A program made the translations under genes and the position numbers. A model generated the notes under the pieces. It did not search any database, was not told the origin of the DNA, and saw only the letters and a program-made list of their open reading frames with translations. 64,000 nucleotides of DNA from Bacteroidales bacterium (GTDB lineage Bacteria; Bacteroidota; Bacteroidia; Bacteroidales; G3-4614): NCBI GenBank assembly GCA_015061035.1, contig SUXK01000003.1, forward strand, positions 1 through 64,000, given 5' to 3'. Shown here one piece after another: positions 48,385 to 58,426 of this stretch (position 1 is the stretch's first letter; each line of letters begins with the position of its first letter).

Positions 48385-49383
48385 ATGAAACGATTAGATA
48401 AAATAATATCTAAATTGGTTTTGTTAGTTTTGTTTACAACCTCAAATATATCTGTATATGCACAGACAGAAGAAGATATAAAACTTCCCGATGTATTCCC
48501 TACTGAAGATGCCGTTTGGATAATATCTAAAAAGGCAGAATATTACCATGGTACTCCTTATGAATATTCATGGAAAGAATCATATTATTTATTGGGAGAC
48601 ACAATTATAGAAAATAAGAAATACTCTAAATTATATTCATTAGAAGGAACATTAGATTCTTTAAAGGTGAAATCTTGTGACTTCTATACCGAAAATCAGT
48701 TATATGTAGGAGCAATAAGAGTTGAGGGAGAACAAGTTTATTTACGACCTCATGAGGTGATATATCATGCAGATGGAAAAATATGTCCTCATATTTTAGG
48801 TATAGATTATAATGGTTATCCTTATTACAAAAATGAAGATATCGATTATAGTTTTTTTGAAAAGGATATTCTTATGTATGATTTTAGCGTAGAGGTATCA
48901 GAACGTTTATATATTGACAACTATCCATTATCTATTACCAACAATTCTACATGGTGTCTCCATTTTCTTGCTACAGGAATAGTAAAAGGAGTTGGAGAAC
49001 CACATTCATGGATAAAGGGAATAGGATCAACTGGAGGGTTATGGTTTAATTTTGATGAACCTAATATGGAAACAGATGAATGGATTTCTCACAATCTTCA
49101 TTCTTTCCACTACAAAGGCAAACAATTTTACCCTACTGAAGAATCAGGAATTAACGAAACTCCCAAAGAGGAGAGCAACACCAAAGTATACGTTTCTGCT
49201 GGGGTGCTATATATTGAGAATGCTGAGGGCATCAATTCAGTTAAGGTTTATGATGCAATGGGTAGAACGCTCCTCACTCCCAACCCCTCTCCAGTAGAGA
49301 GGGGAGTTGAAATAACTCTCCCTGACATCAAAGGAGTGTTGATTGTCAAGGTAAACAATGAGGTTGTGAAGGTAATGATTTAA
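48385..49383 (+). CDS. Secreted protein of unknown function with T9SS sorting domain (paralogue of 59211-60188)
   Basis: A 332-aa exported protein. The signal peptide (1-26, ending VYAQ) and the next 20 residues (TEEDIKLPDVFPTEDAVW) are almost identical to the protein at 59211-60188. The middle (about 50-250) has the same order of segments (LLGDTI...KKYSKLY, IRVEGE, KGIGS, SLHSFHYKGKQFYPTEESG) but has diverged. The last ~75 residues are the shared sorting cassette. I do not recognise the central domain; it is beta-rich and aromatic. It lies 117 nt after the propeller gene and may be co-transcribed. Confidence 0.83.
   Translation: MKRLDKIISKLVLLVLFTTSNISVYAQTEEDIKLPDVFPTEDAVWIISKKAEYYHGTPYEYSWKESYYLLGDTIIENKKYSKLYSLEGTLDSLKVKSCDFYTENQLYVGAIRVEGEQVYLRPHEVIYHADGKICPHILGIDYNGYPYYKNEDIDYSFFEKDILMYDFSVEVSERLYIDNYPLSITNNSTWCLHFLATGIVKGVGEPHSWIKGIGSTGGLWFNFDEPNMETDEWISHNLHSFHYKGKQFYPTEESGINETPKEESNTKVYVSAGVLYIENAEGINSVKVYDAMGRTLLTPNPSPVERGVEITLPDIKGVLIVKVNNEVVKVMI
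49156..49383 (+). repeat. T9SS sorting-domain cassette, copy 2
   Basis: Homologous to the other copies. Palindrome CCCCTCTC-CAGTA-GAGAGGGG at 49284-49304. The terminator that follows is also duplicated at 59058-59092. Confidence 0.85.
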
Positions 49384-49419
49384 ATATCTATAAAAATAGT
49401 TTTATTTAGTCCCAGTTAT

Positions 49420-49454
49420 AGAGGCAGAGCCATAGGCTTTTGTCTCTATTTTTT
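49420..49454 (+). terminator. Terminator after the second secreted-protein gene
   Basis: Stem 49420-49431 with 49435-49447 (imperfect, loop ATA), then a T run. Nearly the same sequence occurs at 59058-59092. Confidence 0.8.
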
Positions 49455-49574
49455 GTTTCAACTAAATAGATTGCTTAAATATTTTATATATTTTCTTATA
49501 ATTTATTTGTTTTATAAAAATTTTCACTATCTTGCGAAAGAAATTATTTTATCTAATAAAAAAAGGAGGCTGTT

Positions 49575-52043
49575 ATGAAAAAGATTTTTACTCTATTAGT
49601 AATGCTAATATCTCTATTTACAACATCAGAGATAATAGCGTCAAACAATCAAGTAGTTGCAAAATCAACAGGTTGTACATCAATTGACGGCAAAGGAGTT
49701 GCTACCTTTGTTGTAACATCACCACAAGCACAAGTTTGCGATTTATCTTTTTTGATGATGCCTGGAGAGTACGCTGATGGCTCATTTACTTCGGTAACTC
49801 TTAAAGTAAATGGCTTTACTCTTCCAAATCCCATTACTTTTAGCACTTATGGTTGGCAGTCAGTTAACACAATAGGAAATGCAGTATCCCTTAGCAAAGG
49901 AGATAATACTGTTCAATTTATCTCTGGAAGGGATGATGTGCCTGTTGTTAGAGATATTAAGGTTTGGAATGGCATAAAAACTATATTCCCTACCTCAAAA
50001 TCATTTTATAATATGAGTAATATGCAAAATAGAGTATATATTGATGATGAAGGATATTACTTTTCTGATCCTCAACAACCATTATATCGTCCAGGAGTTA
50101 AAACAGATATGAAATATTATTACACAACAACTATTGATATATATTATGAACAAAAATATGATTCAGAAGGAGATCCTATCCCTATTATTGCTAATTTTTA
50201 TGCTCCCACATCATGGGACCCTGTTTTTGGACAATATGAAAGTACAGTAGATTACAATGCATATCTGTTTTATAAATCAGACCCATCTGTTTACTCAAAA
50301 AGATTTTCAACAACAAATCATAGTCTTTATTGTCAAGATACCATACCTGTAGCAGGAGAGTATTGCTTAATCTTAGAACCAAAGACTATAAAAGAAGAAG
50401 GATGGGCATCTATTAGAATAAATAATAGTAATCTTTACAGAAACTGTTATATATCACAGGATACTATAATAGAGGTAAAAAGAAAAGATTTAGCCAACAA
50501 TATAGTTGTATCTGCCCAAGATAGTATATATAATATGTTTACCGTAAGTAATTGTAGTATAGATTCAACTGCATCACATACCCCTGACCCTGTGCTATGG
50601 TTAAAACAAAGAGTTGTAAATGGACCTGACACAAGTGATATAATAGTGGCTTATAGTGATACAAATACTGTAAATAGTTATTTTGATTGGGGGAAAAATG
50701 CCAGAATAAGAACAAAATTAGATTCAACAAAACAATACTTCTTGACGTTATCATCAATGCTGCCATATATCCAAAGTACAAATCCCGATGTGTGTGATTT
50801 ATATCATTCTTATTGGAATAATATTGATACTTTAGTTTATTCTAGTATTAGCGATAGATTTCCTTCCTTAAAATATGAAGATGCTATAGAGTCAGGGACT
50901 TGTAATATGTCATATAATTGTTATGCATGGAGTGCAGGAATTATGTATAATCATTTAGCAGGTTTGGAAATAGAAGATTTTGACTTATTATATAGCAATA
51001 GAGAATTTCATAATACTTATGGTAAAACAAGAAGACCTCCTCATTCACCTATTTATATAAGAGAAGGAGCTACTTATGAGAATGCTGTAGTAGATATTTG
51101 GGGTGAAATAACTGCAGATAATGATACTATTATTAGTCATGCTTCAGTCAAAAACCCGCATAGTGGTATCCCAAATGGGTATGATTGGGAAAGTAAAGAT
51201 GCATACTTTTATAGGTTTTTTCATCCTCGTGAGGCATTGTGTGGAAAAACATATGGACAAATTATAGCCCATTATACATTGGCACCAGGACAAGATACTG
51301 TACAATATTCATATGAGGGAATAGTTTATTCCTCTATTGCAGAAGGAGAGATGATAATAGAAGACGTTCAACTTACAGAGGAAGAAAAATCTCTTATTTT
51401 ACAAAGTATTCCAACAACATATAGTATTAATAAATTTGATCAATATTATAACCAATGGAAAGATCATATAAAGGGAAATCCATTTTATAGTAGTATTGAA
51501 TCTTGCAAAGATTCAATCATATATCCTCGTTTAATAAATTATATATTATCAAATCCAGGAGAAGAGTATAAAGTATATAAAAAATTTGATGAGGGAGACT
51601 ATTTTGCTGTAGTATTAATAAAAGATATATCATCTGTAGAAGGAACAAGAGCAAAAGTGGTATGGGATAGGATAATGAATTCTCCATTAGAAGGGAATGT
51701 AGTAAGAACTTCTTGGGGAAATGTTCGTTTATTTATCAAAACTATGTTACAAGATGAAGAAATTGACACACTCCCTCAAACAGGAAAAATACGAAGCAAT
51801 GAAGATAATGTTGAAATAACTGCAAGCGTTGGAAAGGTGACAGTTACTATTGACTTAGACAAAACCAGTACATATTGTATAAAGGCAGTTAATGTACAAT
51901 CAACTCAAGACATAATATTATTACCAGATTCTACCCATCAAGCAGGGGAAGAAATATATCAATATTCTCTTGCATCAGGGACATATATTATTGCTGTAAT
52001 AGTTGACGGCAATATAAATGCCCAAAAAGTAATTGTAAAATAA
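49575..52043 (+). CDS. Large secreted protein of unknown function with T9SS-type C-terminus
   Basis: An 822-aa exported protein with a signal peptide (about 1-22). The N-terminal part is beta-rich (about 30-135, with a DUF-like carbohydrate-binding look), and a central region holds the notable motif CNMSYNCYAWSAG (about 445-458), which has closely placed cysteines, a tryptophan and a later histidine. The C-terminus (about 745-822) is beta-rich and ends YSLASGTYIIAV...AQKVIVK, as in T9SS sorting domains, but is not the cassette shared by its neighbours. I do not know its function; a cysteine peptidase-like role for the NCYAW motif is speculative. A good ribosome site (GGAGG) lies before the ATG. 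Confidence 0.8.
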   Translation: MKKIFTLLVMLISLFTTSEIIASNNQVVAKSTGCTSIDGKGVATFVVTSPQAQVCDLSFLMMPGEYADGSFTSVTLKVNGFTLPNPITFSTYGWQSVNTIGNAVSLSKGDNTVQFISGRDDVPVVRDIKVWNGIKTIFPTSKSFYNMSNMQNRVYIDDEGYYFSDPQQPLYRPGVKTDMKYYYTTTIDIYYEQKYDSEGDPIPIIANFYAPTSWDPVFGQYESTVDYNAYLFYKSDPSVYSKRFSTTNHSLYCQDTIPVAGEYCLILEPKTIKEEGWASIRINNSNLYRNCYISQDTIIEVKRKDLANNIVVSAQDSIYNMFTVSNCSIDSTASHTPDPVLWLKQRVVNGPDTSDIIVAYSDTNTVNSYFDWGKNARIRTKLDSTKQYFLTLSSMLPYIQSTNPDVCDLYHSYWNNIDTLVYSSISDRFPSLKYEDAIESGTCNMSYNCYAWSAGIMYNHLAGLEIEDFDLLYSNREFHNTYGKTRRPPHSPIYIREGATYENAVVDIWGEITADNDTIISHASVKNPHSGIPNGYDWESKDAYFYRFFHPREALCGKTYGQIIAHYTLAPGQDTVQYSYEGIVYSSIAEGEMIIEDVQLTEEEKSLILQSIPTTYSINKFDQYYNQWKDHIKGNPFYSSIESCKDSIIYPRLINYILSNPGEEYKVYKKFDEGDYFAVVLIKDISSVEGTRAKVVWDRIMNSPLEGNVVRTSWGNVRLFIKTMLQDEEIDTLPQTGKIRSNEDNVEITASVGKVTVTIDLDKTSTYCIKAVNVQSTQDIILLPDSTHQAGEEIYQYSLASGTYIIAVIVDGNINAQKVIVK

Positions 52044-52059
52044 CTAAACGGATATAACA

Positions 52060-53133
52060 ATGAGAACATTTAAATTAACATTTTTAATAGTATTATTTAT
52101 ATTATCAATAGAATTTGTCAAAGCAAATAACGAACAACCTCGAGGAATAGACCTAGGTGAGTATGCCTTTGGAATTCCTGCAAAGCAATTAAATTTTGAT
52201 ACATATTCAAAATTTACTCTATCGTTTTGGATAAATGTAAAAGAACTTAATCATACAAATTATGGAACATTGTTTGCGAGTATTCGTAATCCCGAGGAAC
52301 AATATGTATTTGGAGATTATGGATGGATGTGGTCTTTTATAGAACCTCACGATTCAAAAAATACTCTTAATACAACCATTCGCTCATCAGGATCATCGGG
52401 TTTTGATGCGACAACGTTGTCTTCATTTAATTTTGAGGTAAATGAGTGGTTACATTTCTCATTTGTTTTTGATTATGATACAAATAGATCCCTTTTGTTA
52501 TATATGAATGGTACTTCTATATATGAAGTTAAAGGAACCTACGAAACATACGAATGGGTACAGAATAATATTATTATGATAGGAGGAGTTTCCGCATTAC
52601 GTTCACCATTAAATGCCTATGTTGATAAAGTTCAGTTTTATAATAAGGCTTTATCAGAAGCAGAAGTAAAAGAGAGTATGATTGCTCCATTAAATGATGC
52701 GTCATTGCTTGGTTATTGGGATTTTGAAAATGGTTGTACAACCGATGCAGAGGGGTATATGATGGCAGATAAAGGAACAATAAAAGCAACAATGTATAAA
52801 ATCTTACAACAAAATGACATATCAATTGGTACAGAAATACAACCTTTTACATTTGCCGAAGGTGTAAATCCCGAATCAGTTTTGCAAGGAGTGGAAGAGA
52901 GTACCGCAGAGGAGAGCAACACCAGAGCATACGTTTCAAATGGGGTGCTATATATTGAGAACGCCGAATGTATCAACTCAGTTACAGTTTATGATGCTAT
53001 GGGCAGGGTACTCCTCACCCCCAACCCCTCTCCAGCAGAGAGGGGAGAGATTGCTATCCCATTAAATTTGAATGTTAAAGGTTTGTTATTGGTTAAGGTA
53101 AACAATGAGGTTGTAAAGGTTATTTGTGAATAG
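52060..53133 (+). CDS. Secreted LamG-like (concanavalin fold) protein with T9SS sorting domain
   Basis: A 357-aa exported protein. Signal peptide 1-22, then a LamG/jellyroll domain (about 30-245) with the typical cores FTLSFWINV, WLHFSFVFD, LLYMNGTSIYE, YVDKVQFYNKALSEAEV and LLGYWDFENG. Such domains bind sugars or proteins. The final ~80 residues are the shared sorting cassette. It starts 16 nt after the 822-aa gene stop, so the two are probably one operon. A strong terminator follows. Confidence 0.87.
   Translation: MRTFKLTFLIVLFILSIEFVKANNEQPRGIDLGEYAFGIPAKQLNFDTYSKFTLSFWINVKELNHTNYGTLFASIRNPEEQYVFGDYGWMWSFIEPHDSKNTLNTTIRSSGSSGFDATTLSSFNFEVNEWLHFSFVFDYDTNRSLLLYMNGTSIYEVKGTYETYEWVQNNIIMIGGVSALRSPLNAYVDKVQFYNKALSEAEVKESMIAPLNDASLLGYWDFENGCTTDAEGYMMADKGTIKATMYKILQQNDISIGTEIQPFTFAEGVNPESVLQGVEESTAEESNTRAYVSNGVLYIENAECINSVTVYDAMGRVLLTPNPSPAERGEIAIPLNLNVKGLLLVKVNNEVVKVICE
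52895..53133 (+). repeat. T9SS sorting-domain cassette, copy 3
   Basis: Nearly identical to copy 1. Palindrome CCCCTCTC-CAGCA-GAGAGGGG at 53025-53045. Confidence 0.85.
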
Positions 53134-53175
53134 TTATTGAATATACACTCAACCAAGAGAGTGTTTAAATGATAG

Positions 53176-53212
53176 AGAGCGAGAAGAGAAATCTTTTCGC
53201 TCTTCTCTTTTT
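53176..53212 (+). terminator. Terminator after the LamG gene
   Basis: A 12-bp stem (53176-53187 with 53192-53203, loop GAAA, one G-U pair) followed by a T run. The same hairpin core, AGCGAGAAGA-GAAA-TCTTTTCGCT, ends the gene at 59211-60188. Confidence 0.9.
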
Positions 53213-53276
53213 ATATTCTGCCTATATTTAGTTAAAAGTTTTAAGGCGATTTTGAAGGGAAAACGCAATTATTTTA

Positions 53277-53284
53277 TATTTTTG
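53277..53284 (+). promoter_or_regulatory. Predicted -7 box of the ftsX block
   Basis: TATTTTTG fits TAnnTTTG. A TTG lies 22 nt upstream (53252-53254), slightly long. Leader about 55 nt. Confidence 0.5.
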
Positions 53285-53347
53285 CAAAAAATTTGGGTTA
53301 GTATGCCCTTTTTGTAAAATATTTATCTCAACTATAGTTAAAACATA

Positions 53348-54229
53348 ATGGGAGAAAAGACAAATAGACATAAAATGTCGTTTTGGAATGCTAAAGTAAC
53401 CTCTACTATAAGTATTTCACTTGTGTTGTTTCTTTTGGGTATTGTAGTATCGCTTTCGATAATTGGAACTCAACTCACAAAGCATATTAAAGAGAATATG
53501 GGCTTTACCATTGTTATAAAAGATTCTGCTTCGAAACGTGGCATTGAGGATGTAAAAAGAGAGTTAGACAAGGCTCCTTATGTTAAGGCTGTTCAATTTA
53601 TTTCAAAGGATGATGCACTTAAAGAGTTGGAACTTGAACTTGGCGAGAACCCTGAAGATCTTTTAGGTTTTAACCCCTTGCAATCTTCGATAGAGGTTAA
53701 ACTCTCGGCTGAATATGCTTCTACCGACTCTCTTGCTTGGATTGAGTCTGATATTAAACAATATAGCAATATTGTTTCGGAGGTTATCTGCCAAAAGGAT
53801 GTTATTCAGGTTATAAACGATAATTTGCGTAAGGCTGAGATAATTCTTCTTTCTATATCGGCTCTTTTGATGGTTATTTCGTTTGCTCTTATCAGCAATA
53901 CTATTCGTTTAATGATATACTCAAAACGTTTTCTTATTCGCACTATGAAACTTGTTGGTGCTACTCCCTCTTTTATAAGAAGACCTTTTATTATTAAGAA
54001 TATTATTGAGGGTATTATTGCAGCGGTTATTGCTACAATTTTGCTCTCGGGTTGTGCATACTATATTGTAAGCGAGTTTGAAAATCTTGCCGTATTAATA
54101 AACTTTTTGACTTTAATCCAAGTTTTTGGTATTGTTTTACTGCTCGGTATTATGCTATCTTCAATCTCGGCATTCTTTGCTGTTAACAGATATATATCAA
54201 TGGATGAGGATGAACTTCACGCTTCATAA
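53348..54229 (+). CDS. ftsX: Cell-division ABC transporter permease FtsX
   Basis: A 293-aa inner-membrane protein of the FtsEX complex, which controls peptidoglycan hydrolases at the septum. One N-terminal helix (about 17-40), a periplasmic domain (about 45-155) and three C-terminal helices fit FtsX. The segment FLIRTMKLVGATPSFIRRPFI between helices is the family coupling region. ftsE is not adjacent, as is usual in Bacteroidota. It leads a core operon running to aroK. Confidence 0.93.
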   Translation: MGEKTNRHKMSFWNAKVTSTISISLVLFLLGIVVSLSIIGTQLTKHIKENMGFTIVIKDSASKRGIEDVKRELDKAPYVKAVQFISKDDALKELELELGENPEDLLGFNPLQSSIEVKLSAEYASTDSLAWIESDIKQYSNIVSEVICQKDVIQVINDNLRKAEIILLSISALLMVISFALISNTIRLMIYSKRFLIRTMKLVGATPSFIRRPFIIKNIIEGIIAAVIATILLSGCAYYIVSEFENLAVLINFLTLIQVFGIVLLLGIMLSSISAFFAVNRYISMDEDELHAS

Positions 54230-54243
54230 ATTTTAATTTTAAT

Positions 54244-54546
54244 ATGAGTATTCAAAATTTTTTGAAATCAACTTCTAATAAAAGTTCTAATAATTTGAAC
54301 AATAACATGGAAAAAAATAGTTCAAAAGGGTTTGCTTTAGAGAAGATAAACTATATTCTTATTGCTATATCGTTTGCCCTTGTTATATTGGGGTTTGCCC
54401 TTATGGGCGGTGAGAGTTCTACTCCCGATAATTATAATGCCGATATTTTCAGTTGGCGTCGCATTGTTTTAGGACCAACAATCTCTTTTATTGGTTTTGT
54501 TGCTATCATATTTGGTATAATGTACAAAAAGAAAGGAGATAAGTAA
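54244..54546 (+). CDS. DUF3098 small membrane protein
   Basis: A 100-aa protein with two hydrophobic helices (about 35-55 and 77-95) separated by the segment [19 protein letters not shown], the pattern of the DUF3098 family found beside ftsX and uppP in Bacteroidota. The polar, Asn/Ser-rich first 20 residues are not conserved in type; an alternative ATG at 54307 would remove them. The stop overlaps the uppP start by one base. Confidence 0.85.
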   Translation: MSIQNFLKSTSNKSSNNLNNNMEKNSSKGFALEKINYILIAISFALVILGFALMGGESSTPDNYNADIFSWRRIVLGPTISFIGFVAIIFGIMYKKKGDK

Positions 54547-55391
54547 TGAGTTGGCTTGAAGCACTTGTTTTAGGATTAATTCAGGGATTTACCGAGTATC
54601 TCCCCATTAGTAGTAGCGGACACTTAACTATCGCCTCAAATTTTGTGGATATCACTGATGCTGAACAGATTCTTCCGTTCACAGTATTGCTACATGTTGC
54701 AACTGTTTTAAGTACTATTGTAATATTGTATAAAGAGATTGTTTGGCTTTTTAAAGGACTATTTAAAACACACACTGGGGATAGCGAACCTTTATCTAAA
54801 TGGTGTGGTTTAACTCTTAACTCGCAACAACAATATATTATTGCCATTATAGCATCTATGATTCCTGTTGGTATTGTTGGTATTTTCTTCAAAGATGCGG
54901 TTGAGGCGGCTTTTGAGGGGTTGACAATTGTAGGTTGCTGTTTATTGGCTACTGCCGTTCTTTTGGCTTTCTCATACTATGCTAAACCTCGACAAAAAGA
55001 TAAAATATCTATTAAGGATGCTTTTATAATTGGCTTGAGCCAAGCCGTTGCTGTGCTACCTGGTCTTTCTCGCTCGGGTACTACTATTGCTACTGGTTTG
55101 CTTTTAGGTAACAAAAAAGAGAATATGGCTCAGTTCTCATTCTTAATGGTTATTCCGCCTATATTGGGAGAGGCACTATTAGAGAGTGTTGAGATGGTTA
55201 AAGAGGGTATTGAGGTTGCTTTTGGAGGTATTTCACCTTTGGCTCTTATTATTGGATTCCTTGCAGCATTTATCTCAGGTTGTATTGCATGTAAATGGAT
55301 GATTTCTGTGGTAAAAAAAGGCAAACTTATTTATTTTGCATACTACTGTCTTATTGCTGGTTTATTTACTTTAATATATTCTTTTATTTAA
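54546..55391 (+). CDS. uppP: Undecaprenyl-diphosphatase
   Basis: A 281-aa inner-membrane enzyme that converts undecaprenyl diphosphate to the monophosphate for cell-wall lipid recycling; it can give bacitracin resistance. The two BacA motifs are present: [10 protein letters not shown] (17-26) and the [10 protein letters not shown] region (about 168-178). About eight helices. TAATG overlap with the DUF3098 gene suggests coupling. Confidence 0.96.
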   Translation: MSWLEALVLGLIQGFTEYLPISSSGHLTIASNFVDITDAEQILPFTVLLHVATVLSTIVILYKEIVWLFKGLFKTHTGDSEPLSKWCGLTLNSQQQYIIAIIASMIPVGIVGIFFKDAVEAAFEGLTIVGCCLLATAVLLAFSYYAKPRQKDKISIKDAFIIGLSQAVAVLPGLSRSGTTIATGLLLGNKKENMAQFSFLMVIPPILGEALLESVEMVKEGIEVAFGGISPLALIIGFLAAFISGCIACKWMISVVKKGKLIYFAYYCLIAGLFTLIYSFI

Positions 55392-55398
55392 TATAATA

Positions 55399-56139
55399 GT
55401 GACACAAGAGGTTGATAAAGAGTTTGACTTTATAGGTGGTGAGGTTTTACATTTTAACAAACCTCTACACTGGACTTCGTTTAGACTTGTTAAGAAGTTG
55501 AGAGGACATATTCACCAACATTATGGGATAAAGAAGTTTAAGGTTGGCCATGCAGGAACACTTGATCCTCTTGCTACTGGCGTGATGACCATTTGTACTG
55601 GTAAGGCTACTAAACTTATTGAGAGTTTGCAAGGCGAAGATAAAGAGTATATAGCAACTATTGCATTGGGAGCAACTACTCCTTCGTTTGATTTGGAGAC
55701 AGAGGTAGATGCCACCTTCCCCACTGAGCATATCACTCGCGAAATGGTTGAAGAGGTATTAGCATCATTCGTTGGAAATATTGAGCAAGTACCACCAATT
55801 TTCTCGGCTGTAAAAATTGATGGCGAAAGGGCTTATAAACTTGCCCGTAAGGGGGATGATGTAGAACTTAAAGCAAAGGTTATACGTATTGATGCTATTG
55901 AACTTTTAGAGTTCTCGCAAAATGCTATTAGAATCAGGGTTGCCTGTGGTAAAGGCACCTACATTCGCTCCCTTGCCAGAGATATTGCAATTGCACTGGA
56001 TAGCGGAGGACATCTTACTGAGTTGATTAGAACTCGTGTTGGGAAGGTTAGATTAGAGGATTGCTTCTCTGTTGAACAGATTCCTGATATTGTGACAAGA
56101 GGTATTGCTCCAAAAGATATGAACATTGTAAAGAAATAG
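55399..56139 (+). CDS. truB: tRNA pseudouridine-55 synthase
   Basis: A 246-aa enzyme that isomerises U55 in the T-loop of tRNAs. Catalytic D56 in the GTLDPLATGVM motif, preceded by VGHAG; FNKPLHWTS at the N-terminus and the YIRSLARD motif (about 195) are typical. GTG start, 7 nt after uppP. A short C-terminal extension replaces the PUA domain of longer homologues. Confidence 0.95.
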   Translation: MTQEVDKEFDFIGGEVLHFNKPLHWTSFRLVKKLRGHIHQHYGIKKFKVGHAGTLDPLATGVMTICTGKATKLIESLQGEDKEYIATIALGATTPSFDLETEVDATFPTEHITREMVEEVLASFVGNIEQVPPIFSAVKIDGERAYKLARKGDDVELKAKVIRIDAIELLEFSQNAIRIRVACGKGTYIRSLARDIAIALDSGGHLTELIRTRVGKVRLEDCFSVEQIPDIVTRGIAPKDMNIVKK

Positions 56140-56166
56140 GAAATAAATTTTAAACTACATATAGAT

Positions 56167-57219
56167 ATGAAACTTTCAAAATTTAAATTCAAATTACCCG
56201 AAGAGTTAATTGCTCAATATCCAACAAATCATCGCGATGAATCTCGCATGATGGTTCTTCACCGCAAAACAGGCGAGATTGAGCATCTTGTTTTTAAAGA
56301 TATTATAAAATTCTTTGATGAGGGAGACCTATTTGTTTTTAATGATACTCAAGTTTTCCCTGCTCGCCTTTATGGCAACAAAGAGAAAACTGGTGCTCAA
56401 ATAGAGGTATTTCTACTTCGTGAGTTGAACAGAACAAATCGCCTTTGGGACGTTTTGGTTGATCCCGCTCGTAAAATACGTATTGGTAATAAATTGTATT
56501 TTGGAGAGGATGATTCGGTAGTGGCTGAGGTTATTGACAACACCACTTCTCGAGGTAGAACGCTCCGTTTCTTATATGATGGTGAACATGATGAGTTTAA
56601 GAGTTCTCTCCTTGCTCTTGGTGAGACTCCACTGCCTGAGTATATTAAACGTAAACCAGAGCCTGAAGATGCTGATAGATACCAAACTATTTTTGCTAAA
56701 AATGAAGGAGCTGTTGTTGCTCCCGCTGCTGGTTTACACTTTAGCAGAGAGATGATGAAGAGATTAGAGATTAGAGGCATTGATACTGCATTTTTAACTC
56801 TTCACATAGGATTAGGAAGTTTTAAAGATATTGATGTTGAGGACTTGACAAAACATAAAATGGATTCAGAGCCAATGATTATTACTGACGAGTTTGCTAA
56901 AACAGTTAACGCTGTTAAGGATGCTGAACGTAAGGTTTGTGTTGTTGGTACTTCAACTATGCGCGCAATTGAAACTGCTGTTTGTACTGGAACTCACATT
57001 AACGAGTATGAGGGTTGGACAAATAAATTTATTTTCCCTCCTTACGACTTTTCTATTGCTAACGCTATGCTTACAAACTTTCATCTTCCTCTATCAACAA
57101 TGCTTATGATGACCGCTTCGTTTGGTGGTTACGACAACACTATGGCTGCATACCAAGAGGCTGTTAAAGAGGAATATCGCTTTGGTGCATACGGTGATGC
57201 AATGTTGATTGTTGACTAA
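56167..57219 (+). CDS. queA: S-adenosylmethionine:tRNA ribosyltransferase-isomerase
   Basis: A 350-aa cytoplasmic enzyme that adds an epoxycyclopentane ring from SAM to preQ1 in tRNA, forming epoxyqueuosine. Family motifs: [12 protein letters not shown] near the start, [22 protein letters not shown] (here [10 protein letters not shown]) and the C-terminal [14 protein letters not shown]. It is placed between two other tRNA/cofactor genes in the core operon, as in related genomes. Confidence 0.96.
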   Translation: MKLSKFKFKLPEELIAQYPTNHRDESRMMVLHRKTGEIEHLVFKDIIKFFDEGDLFVFNDTQVFPARLYGNKEKTGAQIEVFLLRELNRTNRLWDVLVDPARKIRIGNKLYFGEDDSVVAEVIDNTTSRGRTLRFLYDGEHDEFKSSLLALGETPLPEYIKRKPEPEDADRYQTIFAKNEGAVVAPAAGLHFSREMMKRLEIRGIDTAFLTLHIGLGSFKDIDVEDLTKHKMDSEPMIITDEFAKTVNAVKDAERKVCVVGTSTMRAIETAVCTGTHINEYEGWTNKFIFPPYDFSIANAMLTNFHLPLSTMLMMTASFGGYDNTMAAYQEAVKEEYRFGAYGDAMLIVD

Positions 57220-57239
57220 CTTACTGGAGGGAGAAGGGC

Positions 57240-57695
57240 GTGAGTATTGTTTATCTGTCGTTAGGCTCAAATTTAGGAGATAGAAATCACTTTATAGATT
57301 GCGCTATCTGCGAGATAGATAAACGCATAGGAGAGGTAACAAAAGTCTCAAACAGATACGAGACAGAGCCATGGGGATTTATCTCTGAAAACAAATTTAT
57401 TAATGTGGCTGTGGAGGTTAAAACTAAACTATCAGCCTCAGAGACTTCAGTTATTATTCACAAAATTGAAGATGAATTGGGAAGAAAAAGAGATATTAAC
57501 TCAAATGGTTATGAGGATAGAGTTATAGATATTGATATTTTGATGTTTGATAATATTATTTCAAACAATGAATCATTAACTCTTCCTCACCCTAAAATGC
57601 ACTTAAGAGAGTTTGTGATTGCTCCTTTACGAGAAATTGCTCCAGAAATTATTCACCCTGTATTGGGGATTGCAATTAAAGATATAAAGTTATAA
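57240..57695 (+). CDS. folK: 2-amino-4-hydroxy-6-hydroxymethyldihydropteridine diphosphokinase
   Basis: A 151-aa kinase that transfers pyrophosphate from ATP to the pterin in folate synthesis. LSLGSNLGDR at 6-15, YETEPWG (about 40-46), the RxxxxNGYEDRVIDIDIL region and LPHPKMHLREFVIAPL match the family. GTG start chosen because a strong GGAGGG ribosome site lies just before it. Confidence 0.95.
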   Translation: MSIVYLSLGSNLGDRNHFIDCAICEIDKRIGEVTKVSNRYETEPWGFISENKFINVAVEVKTKLSASETSVIIHKIEDELGRKRDINSNGYEDRVIDIDILMFDNIISNNESLTLPHPKMHLREFVIAPLREIAPEIIHPVLGIAIKDIKL

Positions 57696-57703
57696 GATGA
57701 TAT

Positions 57704-58402
57704 ATGAAAGGGTTTAAACCATATCAAAGATTACTCTGCTTAATTAAAGAGAGATGCGGAGAAAAAATCTGGAAAAATTTAGGAAGTGAAAGAACAAATG
57801 GATTTATAGGTCTTATTCTCTTCTTCTTAATCTTTGGATTTGTCAGGATTATTTGGTGGGGAGGTAGCGACAATTTTGCCTTCTATACTGGCTGGGACGG
57901 AGAGTATGATCCTGAGCCTATTATGGAGTTTGTCGATTTCTCGGAATACAACCAATGGATATCTCTTAGAACTGCCGATGGAGTGGAGTTCTTTAACAGA
58001 TATGTTTATATGCAAAACATTGAAAGAAATAGAGAGTCTGTTATTATCCGTAGCGACGAGGGCAAATATTTGGGTGGTGTGAAGATTTTTCCCACCTGTG
58101 CAGGTAACAGAGAGATGATGATTATTCTCTTGTTGATGCTTCTTATACCTGGTCCTACTAAACCTAAGATATGGTATATTCCCACTGCTCTTATCCTTTT
58201 CTTTATTATAAACTGCTTTAGATTGTCAATTGTTAACTTAACAACTATGTGCGAGAATAAAGAGATATTTGTTGCCGCTCACGACTACTCTGGTATGGCA
58301 ATGAGTGTATTTGTATTCTTTATCTGGCTATTCTGGGAGAAGAGATATGCCGAAAAATATAGAATTGAGTGCTGGAAAAGGGTTGACAAACTTGAAAAGT
58401 AG
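57704..58402 (+). CDS. Exosortase/archaeosortase-like membrane protein
   Basis: A 232-aa membrane protein with an N-terminal helix (about 33-50), an extracytoplasmic loop of about 75 residues and three C-terminal helices. The exosortase-type catalytic set is visible: C132 (TCAG), R173 (NCFRLSIVN) and H193 (AAHDYSG), each at a helix end. Exosortases cut and transfer proteins bearing a C-terminal sorting tail such as PEP-CTERM. No such target or EPS locus is seen here. It lies between folK and aroK in the core block, so it is probably vertically inherited. Its partner and substrate are unknown. Confidence 0.75.
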   Translation: MKGFKPYQRLLCLIKERCGEKIWKNLGSERTNGFIGLILFFLIFGFVRIIWWGGSDNFAFYTGWDGEYDPEPIMEFVDFSEYNQWISLRTADGVEFFNRYVYMQNIERNRESVIIRSDEGKYLGGVKIFPTCAGNREMMIILLLMLLIPGPTKPKIWYIPTALILFFIINCFRLSIVNLTTMCENKEIFVAAHDYSGMAMSVFVFFIWLFWEKRYAEKYRIECWKRVDKLEK

Positions 58403-58426
58403 GAATTAAATCCCTAATTAAAAGTG

